A stretch of 64,000 nt of DNA from Azoarcus olearius (GCF_001682385.1 NZ_CP016210.1:3224001-3288000), one strand, 5' to 3'; shown: positions 25,981 through 36,086, numbered from the stretch's first letter. The notes: a model not told the origin generated them from the letters alone. Numbers and translations are program-made.

Positions 25981-26778
25981 TCAGCCGGCGCGCGCGGCGG
26001 CGACGTGGTTGGCGATGGCGACAAACTCCGCCACCGACAGCCGCTCGCCGCGCAGACCGGGGTCCAGCCCGAGCGCGGCAAAGTCGGCTTCGCCGAGGAA
26101 ATCCTTCAGCGTATTGCGCAGCGTCTTGCGGCGCTGGCCGAACGCGGCAGTGACGATCTGACCCAGCAGCGCCTCGTCGCGCGCGCCCAGCTCTTCGGGC
26201 GGCAAGGGGGCCATCCGCACGATACTCGACATCACCTTGGGCGCCGGCCGGAACGCACCGGGCGGCACGTCGAACACCCGCGCCATCCGGAAGCGGTATT
26301 GCAGCATCACCGACAGGCGGCCGTATTCCTCGGTGCCGGGCTCCGCCACCATGCGCATCACCACCTCCTTCTGCAGCATGAAGGTCATGTCCTTCACCCG
26401 GTCGGCGAACGTGGACAGGTGGAACAGGATGGGCGTGGAGATGTTGTAGGGCAGGTTGCCGACCACGCGCAGCGGGCTGCCGAGGCTGCCGAAATCAAAC
26501 TTCAGCGCGTCGCCCTCGTGGATCGTGAGCTGCTCCGGCGTCCAGGTTTCGCGCAGGCGGGCGATCAGGTCGCGGTCGATCTCGACCACGTTGAGATGCC
26601 CGAGGCGCTCGATCAGCGGCGTGGTCATCGCGCCGAGACCCGGGCCGATCTCGACCATGATGTCGCCCTCCCTTGGGCGGATCGCGTCGATGATGCGGCG
26701 GATGATGTTGGGGTCGGACAGGAAGTTCTGGCCGAAGCGCTTTCTGGCGCGGTGGCCGTCGGTTTCGCGGTCTTGCAT
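25981..26778 (-). CDS. rsmA: 16S rRNA dimethyladenosine transferase
   Basis: A 265-residue SAM-dependent methyltransferase (KsgA) that dimethylates two adjacent adenines in helix 45 of 16S rRNA. Motifs: [11 protein letters not shown] at the N-terminus, SAM-binding [11 protein letters not shown], catalytic NLPYNIS and [12 protein letters not shown]. The ATG at 26778 gives [19 protein letters not shown], the usual short lead-in. It is the last gene of the lptD-surA-pdxA-rsmA operon, 19 bases after pdxA, a conserved proteobacterial order. Confidence 0.96.
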   Translation of the reverse strand: MQDRETDGHRARKRFGQNFLSDPNIIRRIIDAIRPREGDIMVEIGPGLGAMTTPLIERLGHLNVVEIDRDLIARLRETWTPEQLTIHEGDALKFDFGSLGSPLRVVGNLPYNISTPILFHLSTFADRVKDMTFMLQKEVVMRMVAEPGTEEYGRLSVMLQYRFRMARVFDVPPGAFRPAPKVMSSIVRMAPLPPEELGARDEALLGQIVTAAFGQRRKTLRNTLKDFLGEADFAALGLDPGLRGERLSVAEFVAIANHVAAARAG

Positions 26779-26797
26779 GAAATTCCTCGAACGCCGC

Positions 26798-27790
26798 TCA
26801 GCGCGGCTGGCGGGCACGGGCCTCGGCCATCGACACGGCCAGCTCGACCGCGGCGTACAGGCTGCCGGGGTCGGCGCGACCGCTGCCGGCAAGGTCGAGC
26901 GCCGTGCCGTGGTCGACCGAAGTGCGGATCACCGGCAGACCGAGCGTGACGTTGACGCCGCCGCCAAAGCTGGCGTGCTTGAGCACCGGCAGGCCCTGGT
27001 CGTGATACATCGCCAGCACCGCGTCGCCGTGCGCCAGCGTGTGCGGCACGAACAGGGTGTCGGCCGGCAGCGGGCCGACGAGTTGCAGGCCTTCGGCGCG
27101 CAGGCGGTCCAGTACCGGGGTGATGACCTCGATTTCCTCGCGCCCCATGTGACCGCCCTCGCCCGCGTGCGGGTTGAGGCCCGCCACCAGGATGCGCGGC
27201 GCGGCGATGCCGAAGCGTTGCACCAGGTCGGCGTGAAGGATGCGCAGCGTCTGTTCGACCACCGGCCGCGTGATCGCCGCCGGCACCGCGGCCAGTGGCA
27301 GATGCGTGGTGGCGAGCGCGACGCGCATGCCGCCGCCGACCAGCATCATCACGACCAGCGGCGTCGCGGTATGTTCGGCGAGATATTCGGTATGACCGGA
27401 GAACGCGATACCGGACTCGCAGATCACGCCCTTGTGCACCGGCGCGGTGACCATGCCGGCAAACTCGCCGCCGACGCAGCCGGCGAGCGCACGGTCGAGC
27501 AGCGCCAGCACGTAGCGTGCGTTGCCCACCGCCAGGTGACCCGCATCGCTCCGTTCGGCGAGTGGAATGTGGAGCACCTCGAGCGCGCCGGCGGCCGGGG
27601 CCTGGCCGCGGCTGTAGTGCCGGACCGCTATCGGGCTGCCCGCCGCCGCAGCGCGCGCGGCGATGAGGTCGGCGTCGCCCAGCACGACCAGTCGCGCCGG
27701 CCAGTCGCGCGCAAGCAGCCGCGCACACAGTTCGGGCCCGACGCCGGCGGGTTCGCCGCTGGTGACGGCCAGGACCGGAAGCGCGGCCAT
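26798..27790 (-). CDS. pdxA: 4-hydroxythreonine-4-phosphate dehydrogenase
   Basis: A 330-residue enzyme that oxidises 4-phosphohydroxy-threonine in pyridoxal phosphate synthesis. Family motifs: [13 protein letters not shown] at the start, [22 protein letters not shown] carrying metal-site His, [15 protein letters not shown], and [15 protein letters not shown] with [12 protein letters not shown]. It lies 4 bases after surA, so the two are translated from one message. Confidence 0.96.
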   Translation of the reverse strand: MAALPVLAVTSGEPAGVGPELCARLLARDWPARLVVLGDADLIAARAAAAGSPIAVRHYSRGQAPAAGALEVLHIPLAERSDAGHLAVGNARYVLALLDRALAGCVGGEFAGMVTAPVHKGVICESGIAFSGHTEYLAEHTATPLVVMMLVGGGMRVALATTHLPLAAVPAAITRPVVEQTLRILHADLVQRFGIAAPRILVAGLNPHAGEGGHMGREEIEVITPVLDRLRAEGLQLVGPLPADTLFVPHTLAHGDAVLAMYHDQGLPVLKHASFGGGVNVTLGLPVIRTSVDHGTALDLAGSGRADPGSLYAAVELAVSMAEARARQPR

Positions 27791-27794
27791 GGGA

Positions 27795-29114
27795 TCAGTC
27801 GTTTTCGAGGCGGTATTCGACGTAGGTGCTGTCGCGCAGCTGGCGCACCCAGTCTTCGTAAGCCTCTTCGGCCTTGCGTTCGCGCAGGATGTTGCGGGCT
27901 GCCATGCGCTTGCGCTCGTCGGTGACGTCCTGCTGGCGCCGTTCGAGCACCTGGATCAGATGCCAGCCGAACGGCGAACGCACCGGAGGGCTGACCTCGC
28001 CCGGCTTCAGCACGTTCATCGCGCGCTCGAACTCGGGCACCGTATCGCCCGGATTGACCCAGCCCAGGTCGCCGCCCTTGGCCGCGGAGAGATCGGCGGA
28101 ACTGGCCTTCGCCAGCTCGCCGAAGTCGGCCCCGCCGGCGACGACCCGTTCGCGCAACCCGAGCAGGCGCGCTTCGGCCTCGGCGTCGGACAGCACCGCG
28201 GAGGTCTTGATCAGGATGTGGCGGGCGCGGGTCTGCTCCAGGCGCTGCGGTCCGGCCGCGGCGCCACCGCGGCGGTCGACCAGCTTGACCAGGTGCAGGC
28301 CGGCGGCGCTGCGCATCAGCGGCGACAGCTCACCCGGACGGAGGTCGCGCACCGCGTCGGAATACAGCGCGGGCAGGCGGTCGCGCTGGCGCCAGCCGAG
28401 GTCGCCGCCGCTGATGCCGTCCGGCGCATCCGACGAATCGGCCGCCACACGCGCGAAGTCCTCGCCATTGCGCAGCCGGTTGATCACGGTGTCGGCGCGC
28501 TGGCGCAGGCGGTCGATCTGCTCCGGCGTGGCCCCTTCGGGCGCCCGCAGCAGGATGTGGGCGACGTGGAATTCCTCACCCGAAAAGGCGTCGGGGTTGG
28601 ACGTCAGGAAGTTGTCGACCTCGGCGTCGGTCACGACGATCTTGGCGTCGACTTCGCGTTCGCGCAGGCGGGACAGCAGGATTTCGGTGCGGATCTCGTT
28701 GCGGAAGCGGTCCCAGGCCACGCCGTCGCGCTCGAGCGCTGCGCGCAGCTGGATGGTGTTCATCTTGTTGTTTTCGGCGATACGGCCGATCGCCCGCTCG
28801 AGCGTGGCGTCGTCCACCCGCAGCGAGCTGTCGCGCGCGAGCTGCAGTTGCGCGCGCTCGACGATCAGGCGCTCGAGAAGCTGGCGTTCGAGCACGTCGG
28901 CGGGCGGCAGCTGGACGCCCTGGCGCTGCAGCTGGCGGGTGGTCTGGTCGACGCGGTCGCGCAGTTGCACCGCGGTGATCACTTCGTTGTTGACCACCGC
29001 GATGATGCGGTCGACTGCAACCGGCTGGACCGCGGCCCGCACCGGCAGCGCGAGCGCGCTGCAGGCAACCAGGGCGACGAAAAGGGAACGCGGGCGAAGC
29101 GGGAATCGATTCAT
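27795..29114 (-). CDS. surA: Periplasmic chaperone and peptidyl-prolyl isomerase SurA
   Basis: A 439-residue protein with a signal peptide (residues 1-30, ending near LPVRA), a SurA N-terminal chaperone domain (DRIIAVVNNEVITAVQLRDRV) and two parvulin domains at about 175-275 and 290-390. The first has FARVAADSSDAPDGISGGDLGW, the second FGELAKASSADLSAAKGGDLGW. SurA escorts outer-membrane proteins, including LptD encoded just upstream. The ATG at 29114 was preferred because the signal peptide starts there; an upstream in-frame ATG would overlap lptD and bury it. Confidence 0.95.
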   Translation of the reverse strand: MNRFPLRPRSLFVALVACSALALPVRAAVQPVAVDRIIAVVNNEVITAVQLRDRVDQTTRQLQRQGVQLPPADVLERQLLERLIVERAQLQLARDSSLRVDDATLERAIGRIAENNKMNTIQLRAALERDGVAWDRFRNEIRTEILLSRLREREVDAKIVVTDAEVDNFLTSNPDAFSGEEFHVAHILLRAPEGATPEQIDRLRQRADTVINRLRNGEDFARVAADSSDAPDGISGGDLGWRQRDRLPALYSDAVRDLRPGELSPLMRSAAGLHLVKLVDRRGGAAAGPQRLEQTRARHILIKTSAVLSDAEAEARLLGLRERVVAGGADFGELAKASSADLSAAKGGDLGWVNPGDTVPEFERAMNVLKPGEVSPPVRSPFGWHLIQVLERRQQDVTDERKRMAARNILRERKAEEAYEDWVRQLRDSTYVEYRLEND

Positions 29115-29148
29115 GAGCTTGGTCAGGCAGATGGAGGCGCGTGCTGCG

Positions 29149-31659
29149 TCATTCGATGCCGAACACGCGGTTGGCGGCGGGGTCGTTGATCTTGCCATAG
29201 CCCGGCACGCTGCGCTTGATCAGGTTGACCGGGCTGGAGCCGATGCTGGCGAGGTCGTTGAGTTCGAGCTGGATGAACACCGCCTTGGTGACATCGTTGG
29301 GGTCGGTCGCGAAGCGGTGCATCGCCACGCGCGCAACCCAGCAGCCGCCGTCGTACTCGATGCCGGCAATCGCCTCGGTCAGGCGGTCGTCCTTAAGCGA
29401 ATGCGTCAGCCGGCCGACGCCGTACCAGCCGCCGCCCAGCGGCCACTGGCCGGAGACGTTCACGTCGCGCAGACCGATCGTGCCGTCCGGGCTGACCAGG
29501 CTGCGGGCGTAGCGGTAACCCAGGTTGAGCGCCTTGGCGAACTCGGGCTGGTAGCGGAAGGTGAAGTTGAAGCGTTCGGTCTCGTTGTCTTCCGGGTTGT
29601 ACTGCAGCAGCGTATCGACGGTGCTGTAGCGCGTGATGCGTCCGCTGAAACCGCCGAGCACGTCGGTGCGGCGGCTGGTGCGCAGGGCCTCGCCGGCGGT
29701 GACGCGCTGGTCCTCGAAGTAGTAGCGCTGGCCGACCAGCGCGCGCATGCGCTCGGAACCGGTTTCGGGGTCGATCAGCCGGGTGGTGACTGCGGCGGTG
29801 AGCTGGTTCGCGTCGCCGATGCGGTCGCCCCCGGTGTAGCGGTTCTCGGCAAAGATCTGCGCGAAGCCGAAGTCGTAGCGGCTGGTGTCGAACAGCGGGA
29901 TGTCGTCCTGGCGGCGGTAGGGCACGTTCAGGTAGTACAGCCGCGGCTCCAGGGTCTGCGTGAAGGCGGTGCCGAAGAACTGCGTGTCGCGCTCGAAGGT
30001 GACGCCCGAATCGACCGAGAAGATCGGCACGGTACGCGTGATCGAGGTGCGCGCATCGGTGAGGCCCGCGACCGGTTCGTCGAGGTCGTAGCGGGTGTAG
30101 TGGACGCCGACCTTGGGCGTCACGTAAAACCCGGCGCGCTGCATCGGCAGCGACAGCTGCGGATAGGCGGTGAAGCGGTTGCCCTCCGGATGATCCTCGT
30201 CCGGGTGGGCGAACTGCACGTATTCGCCGTGCCAGTTGAACGTGAGACCGGCGGGCAGATCGGGGCGGCTGGCGGTGGTCAGCAGTTGCGGCACGCGACG
30301 GTAGGGCGTGGTCACCGGATTGTCCGGATCAGAGTTCAGCGTCTGGTAGCTCTGGACCAGTGCCGAGGCGCTCCACCACGGGCTGCCGACATACACCAGA
30401 CGCCCTTCGCGCAGCAGATTGACGCGGGAGGCAACCGACACGCGCGAACTCAGATCCTCGAAGTAGTCGTCGTCGGACACGCCGTTGATGTCGAGCGAGC
30501 CATACAGCGAAGAGGTGATCTGCTGGCGGTGCTGCAAGGAGCCCAGCGTGCGCTGCTCGCCGGTGATGCGATCGCGGCCCAGCCATTCGGCCCGCACTTC
30601 GCCGGCGTAGGAGTCGCCCAGATAGCGGAATTCACCGCCCAACTGCAGGCCACGGCGCCCCATGTAGCGCGGGGTGATGGTGGCGTCGTAGTTCGGCGCG
30701 ATGTTCCAGTAATACGGGACGGTGAGGTCAAGACCGGTCTTGTTGGACGAACCGATCGTGGGCGGCAGCACGCCCGACTGGCGCTGGCCCACCAGCGGGA
30801 ACTCGGCCCACGGCATCCAGAAGAACGGCACATCCTTGAACACCACGGTGCCGCCCTTGGCGACGCCGATCTCGCGATCGTAATCGAGCTGCAGGTCGCG
30901 CGCCTTGATGTACCAGTCGGGATCGTCCACCGAACAGGTGCTCCAGGTGGCGTTCTCCAGCCGGTACTGGTTCTCGCCTTCGAAATGGAGCACGTCCGCG
31001 TGACCGCCGCCAGATACCTGGCGCGGCGGGTCTCCGGGTTCCAGCCCCGCCTTGGTGCGGGTGATCTCGTAGCGCGGCGACTGGAAGTCGCCGGTGCGCT
31101 CACCCACGACGAGGCTGGCGGACGGGCCTGAGATCACGTCCGGCCCCTGGCGCAGGCGCACATTGCCCTCGGCCAGCGCCTCGTCCGTGGGTTCGCGGTA
31201 GGTCAGCGCGTCGGCGGTCAGCAGGATGTCGTCGCGCTGCAGCTCGGCATCGCCCTCGGCGACCAGTTCCACCGACCGGGTGCCACGGATGCGCAGTGCG
31301 CGAACCTCGGTGGAGCCGGGCTTGCGCGCCGTCGCGTCGGCCGGGCTTGCGGACCCAGCCGGGGCGGCGGAAGCGGGCGCCGCCGCGGCGGGCGATGCCT
31401 GACCGGTAGCCGCGGCCGGCCGGGCCGGCGCCATCGGCACCTGCGCGGCGGGCGAGGACGGTTCGACCGGGCGGACCTCCACCGGCGAGGTTACGTCGCG
31501 CACGGTGCGCCCCGGCGTGGCGGCGGCAGGCGCCGGCGTCGGAGCGGCACTGGCACCGGCCGCCCCGCGCACGAGGTCGGGCGACACCACCAGGGCGGGC
31601 ATGCCGGCCGCAAACGCGGAGCCCGACATCCAGCACAACAGCAGCGGAATCAAACGCAT
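29149..31659 (-). CDS. lptD: LPS-assembly protein LptD
   Basis: An 836-residue outer-membrane protein that inserts lipopolysaccharide into the outer leaflet with LptE. It has a signal peptide (LIPLLLCWMSGSAFAAG), then an alanine/proline-rich linker of about 110 residues. The OstA-like periplasmic domain follows (VRALRIRGTRSVELVAEGDAEL), then a 26-strand barrel domain from about residue 300. The mature protein holds only two cysteines, WSTCSVDD and GGCWVAR, against four in E. coli LptD. It heads the operon with surA, pdxA and rsmA. The ATG at 31659 begins the signal peptide. Confidence 0.95.
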   Translation of the reverse strand: MRLIPLLLCWMSGSAFAAGMPALVVSPDLVRGAAGASAAPTPAPAAATPGRTVRDVTSPVEVRPVEPSSPAAQVPMAPARPAAATGQASPAAAAPASAAPAGSASPADATARKPGSTEVRALRIRGTRSVELVAEGDAELQRDDILLTADALTYREPTDEALAEGNVRLRQGPDVISGPSASLVVGERTGDFQSPRYEITRTKAGLEPGDPPRQVSGGGHADVLHFEGENQYRLENATWSTCSVDDPDWYIKARDLQLDYDREIGVAKGGTVVFKDVPFFWMPWAEFPLVGQRQSGVLPPTIGSSNKTGLDLTVPYYWNIAPNYDATITPRYMGRRGLQLGGEFRYLGDSYAGEVRAEWLGRDRITGEQRTLGSLQHRQQITSSLYGSLDINGVSDDDYFEDLSSRVSVASRVNLLREGRLVYVGSPWWSASALVQSYQTLNSDPDNPVTTPYRRVPQLLTTASRPDLPAGLTFNWHGEYVQFAHPDEDHPEGNRFTAYPQLSLPMQRAGFYVTPKVGVHYTRYDLDEPVAGLTDARTSITRTVPIFSVDSGVTFERDTQFFGTAFTQTLEPRLYYLNVPYRRQDDIPLFDTSRYDFGFAQIFAENRYTGGDRIGDANQLTAAVTTRLIDPETGSERMRALVGQRYYFEDQRVTAGEALRTSRRTDVLGGFSGRITRYSTVDTLLQYNPEDNETERFNFTFRYQPEFAKALNLGYRYARSLVSPDGTIGLRDVNVSGQWPLGGGWYGVGRLTHSLKDDRLTEAIAGIEYDGGCWVARVAMHRFATDPNDVTKAVFIQLELNDLASIGSSPVNLIKRSVPGYGKINDPAANRVFGIE

Positions 31660-31805
31660 CCGCGTATTCAAACCCTTGTCCGGCAAAGCAATCCCCCAGG
31701 CGGCCCGCGGCGCCGCTCCAATAGCGCCATGGTCATGGGCCGCCCCTGCGGACGGCCGTGTTGATAAACTCGCGGATTCTACACGATCGATCGCGGAGAA
31801 CCCGT

Positions 31806-32825
31806 TTGCAACGTCTCGAACAGCTCCAGTCCTGGCTTGCCGCACAACTGCCGGGGCGCGCCTTCTCGCTGGCGCCGGCTTCGGCCGACGCGAGCTTCCG
31901 CCGTTATTTCCGCGTCAGCTTCGATGATGGCGCCAACAGCCTGATCGTCATGGACGCGCCGCCGGCCCACGAGGACTGCCGGCCGTGGCTGAAGGTAGGC
32001 GACATTTTCCGTGCTGCTGGCGCGCATGTGCCCGACGTGCTCGCGCAGGATCTCGACCTGGGCTTCCTGCTGCTGTCCGACCTTGGCAGCACCACCTACC
32101 TCGCGACGCTGCAGACGCCCGCCGCGGATCCGCTGCGCGACGCCCACCTCTATGCCGACGCGCTCGGCACGCTGGCCGCGATCCAGGCCGCGAGCCAGCC
32201 CGGCGTGCTGCCCGAATACGACCGCGCGCTGCTGCACCGCGAGCTGATGCTGTTCCCCGAGTGGTACATCGCGCGCCACAAGGGCGTCACCCTCACCGAC
32301 AAGGAACGGGCGACGCTCGACACCGTGTTCGAGCGCATCCTCGCGGTGAACCTCGCCGAACCGCGGGTCTTCGTCCACCGCGACTACCACTCGCGCAATC
32401 TGATGCACATCCCCGGCGGCCGCAACCCCGGCGTGATCGACTTCCAGGACGCGGTGTACGGCCCGATCACCTACGATCTGGTGTCGCTGTTCAAGGACGC
32501 CTACATCCGCTGGGACGAGGAATTCATCCTCGACCTGCTGATCCGCTACTGGGAGATGGCGCGTACGTTGAAGCTGCCGGTACGGGAGGCCTTCGACGAC
32601 TTCCACCGCGACTTCGAATGGATGGGCGTGCAGCGCCACCTCAAGGTGCTCGGCATCTTCGCCCGCCTCTACCACCGCGACGGCAAGGAAGGCTATCTGA
32701 AGGACATGCCGCTGGTGATGGACTACCTGCGCCGCGCGTGCAAACGCTACGGCGAACTCGGGCCGCTGCTGAAGCTGCTCGACCGCCTCGACCCGGAGCA
32801 GGTCGAGTTCGGTTACACCTTCTGA
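31806..32825 (+). CDS. amgK: Anomeric amino-sugar kinase (phosphotransferase family)
   Basis: A 339-residue kinase-fold protein. The APH catalytic loop VFVHRDYHSRNLM is near residue 200, and the metal motif GVIDFQDAVYGP follows. The order with a MurU-like nucleotidyltransferase 25 bases downstream, next to lptD/surA, matches AmgK, which phosphorylates N-acetylmuramic acid and GlcNAc at C1 in peptidoglycan recycling. The start is TTG at 31806, supported by GGAGA seven bases upstream; no in-frame ATG fits. A TTGATA box at 31761 may belong to its promoter. Specificity is inferred from context and family. Confidence 0.85.
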   Translation: MQRLEQLQSWLAAQLPGRAFSLAPASADASFRRYFRVSFDDGANSLIVMDAPPAHEDCRPWLKVGDIFRAAGAHVPDVLAQDLDLGFLLLSDLGSTTYLATLQTPAADPLRDAHLYADALGTLAAIQAASQPGVLPEYDRALLHRELMLFPEWYIARHKGVTLTDKERATLDTVFERILAVNLAEPRVFVHRDYHSRNLMHIPGGRNPGVIDFQDAVYGPITYDLVSLFKDAYIRWDEEFILDLLIRYWEMARTLKLPVREAFDDFHRDFEWMGVQRHLKVLGIFARLYHRDGKEGYLKDMPLVMDYLRRACKRYGELGPLLKLLDRLDPEQVEFGYTF

Positions 32826-32850
32826 CCCACCCTCGCACCAGGACGACCCG

Positions 32851-33579
32851 ATGCGCGCGATGATCTTCGCCGCCGGCCGCGGCGAACGCATGCGGCCGCT
32901 GACCGACACCTGTCCCAAGCCGCTGCTCGCGGTCGGCGGCAAGCCGCTGATCGCGTGGCAGATCGAGGCGCTGGCGCGCGCCGGCATCGCCGACATCGTC
33001 ATCAACCACGCCTGGCTGGGCGAGCAGATCGAAGCCACCCTCGGCGACGGCGGCCGCTTCGGCGTGCGCCTGCATTACTCGGCTGAGGGCGCGGCGCTGG
33101 AAACCGCCGGCGGCATCGCCCAGGCGCTGCCGCTGCTCCGTGACCGGCCGGACGCCGCAGGCGAGGTCTTCCTCGCCGTCTCCGGCGACATCTACTGCGA
33201 CTACGACTACCGCCGCCTGCTGCCGCGCGCCGCAGCGATGGCGACCAGCCCGGCGCCGCTGATGCACCTGGTGATGGTACCGAACCCGCCCTTCCATCCC
33301 GGGGGCGACTTCGCGCTCGGCGCAGACGGCCGCCTCGCGCTCGACGGCCCCGCGCGCCTCACCTTCGGCAACATCGGCCTCTACGACACCCGGCTCTTCG
33401 CCGACATCCGCGTCGGCGACAAAGTGGCGATGACACCCTACTACCGCGCCGCCATCGCGGCCGGCCACGCCAGCGGCGAACGCTTCGACGGCCGCTGGGA
33501 AAACGTCGGCACCCCCGCCCAGTTGGCCGCACTCGACCGCAGCCTCGCGGTCGAACAGGCTCCCCCGGCCATGAGATAA
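32851..33579 (+). CDS. murU: N-acetylmuramate-1-phosphate uridylyltransferase
   Basis: A 242-residue nucleotidyltransferase. The signature AAGRGERMRPLTDTCPKPLL lies at residues 7-26, the metal-binding Asp in VSGDIYCDYDY, and ENVGTPAQL near the C-terminus. With the upstream kinase it would turn recycled MurNAc into UDP-MurNAc, bypassing MurA. The gene is one step downstream of the kinase, supporting this over a mannose-1-phosphate or glucose-1-phosphate enzyme, which is longer or carries a different C-terminal domain. Confidence 0.85.
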   Translation: MRAMIFAAGRGERMRPLTDTCPKPLLAVGGKPLIAWQIEALARAGIADIVINHAWLGEQIEATLGDGGRFGVRLHYSAEGAALETAGGIAQALPLLRDRPDAAGEVFLAVSGDIYCDYDYRRLLPRAAAMATSPAPLMHLVMVPNPPFHPGGDFALGADGRLALDGPARLTFGNIGLYDTRLFADIRVGDKVAMTPYYRAAIAAGHASGERFDGRWENVGTPAQLAALDRSLAVEQAPPAMR

Positions 33580-33586
33580 TTCCGCC

Positions 33587-34933
33587 ATGAACGCGCCCAC
33601 CGCTTCCAGCCTGCTCGACATCACGCCCTTCGCCGCCCGCCGCCAGCGCCTGCTCACGCGCATGGCCGAAGCCGGCGGCGGCGTCGCGATCCTGCCCACC
33701 GCGCCGGAAGTCGCGCGCAACCGCGACACCCACTACCCCTACCGCCACGACAGCTACTTCTATTACCTCAGCGGTTTCCGCGAGCCGGGCGCGGTACTGG
33801 TGCTGGTGGCCGGCGAGACGCCGAAGCAGATCCTGTTCTGCCGCGAGAAGGACGAGGAACGCGAGATCTGGGACGGTTTCCGCTACGGTCCCGACGCTGC
33901 CCGCGAGGTATTCGGCTTCGACGAAGCCTGGACGCTGGGCGAATTCGACCGCCGGCTGGCCGAACTGCTCGCCAACCAGCCGCTGATGTGGTTCAGCCTC
34001 GGCCACGACGCCGACTGGGATGCCCGCATCACCCGCGGCCTCAACGCGGTGCGCGCCAATGCCCGCACCGGCATCGTGCCGCCGCATTCGGTGCGTGACC
34101 TGCGCGCCGAACTCGACGAAATGCGGCTGGTCAAGGACGCCTACGAGATCGACATCATGCGGCGCGCCGGGCGCATTTCGGCCGAGGCCCACTGCCGCGC
34201 GATGCGCGCGACCCGCCCGGGTTGCCACGAATACGAGATCGAGGCCGAGCTGCTGCATCATTTCCGCCGCAACGGCAGCCAGTTTCCCGCCTACACCTCC
34301 ATCGTCGCCGCCGGCGCCAACGCCTGCATCCTGCACTACGTCGAGAATGACCAGCGGATCGCCGACGGCGATCTGGTGCTGATCGACGCCGGCTGCGAAC
34401 TCGACGGCTACGCCTCCGACATCACCCGCAGCTTCCCGGCAAACGGCCGCTTCAGCGGCCCGCAACGCGCGGTGTACGAACTGGTGCTGGCGGCGCAGCA
34501 CGCGGCGCGCGCAACCATCCGCCCCGGCGCCCACTGGAACGCGCCGCACGAGGCGGCAGTCAAGGTGCTCGCGCAGGGCATGCTCGACCTCAAGCTGCTC
34601 AACGGTTCGCTCGATGCGGTCCTGGAGAACGGCGACTACCGCCGCTTCTATATGCACCGCACCGGCCACTGGCTGGGCATGGATGTGCACGACGCCGGCG
34701 AGTACAAGCTGGGCGGCGAGTGGCGCCCGCTCGAACCTGGCATGGTGCTCACCGTCGAGCCGGGCTGTTACATCCGCCCCGCCGCCGACGTGCCGGAAAC
34801 CTTCTGGAACATCGGCATCCGCATCGAGGACGACGCCCTGGTCACCGCCGACGGCTGCGAATACCTCACCGAAGGCGTACCACGCGAGGCAGCCGACATC
34901 GAAGCCCTGATGCGCGACGCCCATGCAGCCTGA
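33587..34933 (+). CDS. pepP: Xaa-Pro aminopeptidase (aminopeptidase P)
   Basis: A 448-residue M24 metallopeptidase that removes the N-terminal residue before proline. The AMP_N domain (residues 10-150) contains RHDSYFYYLSGFREPGAVL. The pita-bread catalytic domain has all five metal ligands in view: DAGCELDGYASDIT (two Asp), HRTGHWLGMDVHD (His), LTVEPGCYI (Glu) and IGIRIEDD (Glu). It starts 7 bases after murU and overlaps the ubiH-like gene by 11 bases. pepP followed by ubiH is a conserved proteobacterial pair. Confidence 0.95.
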   Translation: MNAPTASSLLDITPFAARRQRLLTRMAEAGGGVAILPTAPEVARNRDTHYPYRHDSYFYYLSGFREPGAVLVLVAGETPKQILFCREKDEEREIWDGFRYGPDAAREVFGFDEAWTLGEFDRRLAELLANQPLMWFSLGHDADWDARITRGLNAVRANARTGIVPPHSVRDLRAELDEMRLVKDAYEIDIMRRAGRISAEAHCRAMRATRPGCHEYEIEAELLHHFRRNGSQFPAYTSIVAAGANACILHYVENDQRIADGDLVLIDAGCELDGYASDITRSFPANGRFSGPQRAVYELVLAAQHAARATIRPGAHWNAPHEAAVKVLAQGMLDLKLLNGSLDAVLENGDYRRFYMHRTGHWLGMDVHDAGEYKLGGEWRPLEPGMVLTVEPGCYIRPAADVPETFWNIGIRIEDDALVTADGCEYLTEGVPREAADIEALMRDAHAA

Positions 34934-36086
34934 CCGGGTCGACCTGCTGATCGTCGGCGCCGGCCCGGTGGGGCTGGCGCTGGCGCTGGCGCTGCGCGAC
35001 AGCGGCTTGCGGATCGCCCTGGCGGACGCCCGCCCGCGCGAAGCGGTTGCCGCCGACCCGCGCGTGCTGGCGCTTGCCCACGGCACCCGGCTCGGCCTCG
35101 AGCGGCTCGGCGTATGGAAGGCGCTCACCGCAACGCCGATCGAAACCATCCATGTCTCGCAACAGGGCGGCTTCGGCCGCAGCATGCTGCGCGCCACCGA
35201 CTACGAGCTGCCGGCGCTCGGCTACGTCGCGTCAGCCGGCGCGCTGGCGGGCGTGATGCGTGCAGCGGTGGACGCCGCCGGCATCCCGGTGTTCGACAGC
35301 ACGCAGGTCGGCGCGCTGACGCCCACCGCCGACGGCATCACCGCCACGCTCGTCGGCGCCACCGAAGGCAGGCTGGACGCGCGCCTGGCAGCCTGCGCCG
35401 AAGGCAACCTGCAGTCCGACGCCGGCGACGTGGTCGAGCACGACTACGGCCAGCACGCGCTGATCTCGGTCGCAACCCCGGCCGCGCCGCATCGCCAACT
35501 GGCGTTCGAACGCTTCACCGCCGATGGTCCGCTTGCGCTGCTGCCCTACGGCCGCGACTACGCCGTGGTCCACGTCACCCCGCCGGCGCGTGCGGACGCG
35601 CTGCTCGCGCTCGACACCGCTGCCTACCGCCAGGTGTTGCAGGACAGGATCGGCGACCGCGTCCACCTCGCCGCCGTGGGCGAGCGCCTGCGCTACCCGC
35701 TACTGCTGCGCTACCGCCGCAACCCCGTGGGCGAGCGGACCGTCTGGCTCGGCAATGCGGCCCAGACCCTGCACCCGGTCGCCGGCCAGGGCTTCAACCT
35801 CGCCCTGCGCGACGTCTGCGGGCTGGCCGACACCCTGCTCGACGCCGCGCGCCAGCCCGGTTTCGACCCCGGCGCCCCGGCGCTGCTCGCCGAGCACGCA
35901 CGCCGCCGCCGGCTCGATCGCTTCGGCACCATCCGCTTCACCGACGGCCTGGTGAGGCTCTTCAGCAACGACCTCGCCCCGCTCCGCCACGCCCGCGGCG
36001 CTGGCCTCTTCCTGCTCGATGTGTGCCCCCCGCTGCGCCATTTCGTCGCCCGGCGGATGATGTTCGGCGCGCGCGCCTGGCCGTAA
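34923..36086 (+). CDS. ubiH: UbiH-type FAD-dependent ubiquinone hydroxylase
   Basis: A 387-residue flavin monooxygenase. The Rossmann motif LLIVGAGPVGLALALAL is at the N-terminus, the second FAD motif GNAAQTLHPVAGQGFNLALRD is near residue 275, and DYGQHALI is typical of UbiH-like proteins. The DG motif that usually follows the second strand is replaced by AACAEGNLQSDAG, a common variant in betaproteobacterial members. It overlaps pepP by 11 bases. The family hydroxylates the ubiquinone ring at different positions (UbiH, UbiI, UbiF, Coq7-independent types); the exact position is inferred from synteny only. Confidence 0.85.
   Translation: MQPDRVDLLIVGAGPVGLALALALRDSGLRIALADARPREAVAADPRVLALAHGTRLGLERLGVWKALTATPIETIHVSQQGGFGRSMLRATDYELPALGYVASAGALAGVMRAAVDAAGIPVFDSTQVGALTPTADGITATLVGATEGRLDARLAACAEGNLQSDAGDVVEHDYGQHALISVATPAAPHRQLAFERFTADGPLALLPYGRDYAVVHVTPPARADALLALDTAAYRQVLQDRIGDRVHLAAVGERLRYPLLLRYRRNPVGERTVWLGNAAQTLHPVAGQGFNLALRDVCGLADTLLDAARQPGFDPGAPALLAEHARRRRLDRFGTIRFTDGLVRLFSNDLAPLRHARGAGLFLLDVCPPLRHFVARRMMFGARAWP

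Noticed and set aside
27874-31131. Long plus-strand open frame of 1085 codons opposite surA and lptD
   Set aside because: The lptD and surA frames carry signal peptides and domain motifs. The opposite frame is arginine/serine-rich low-complexity, as expected of a shadow.
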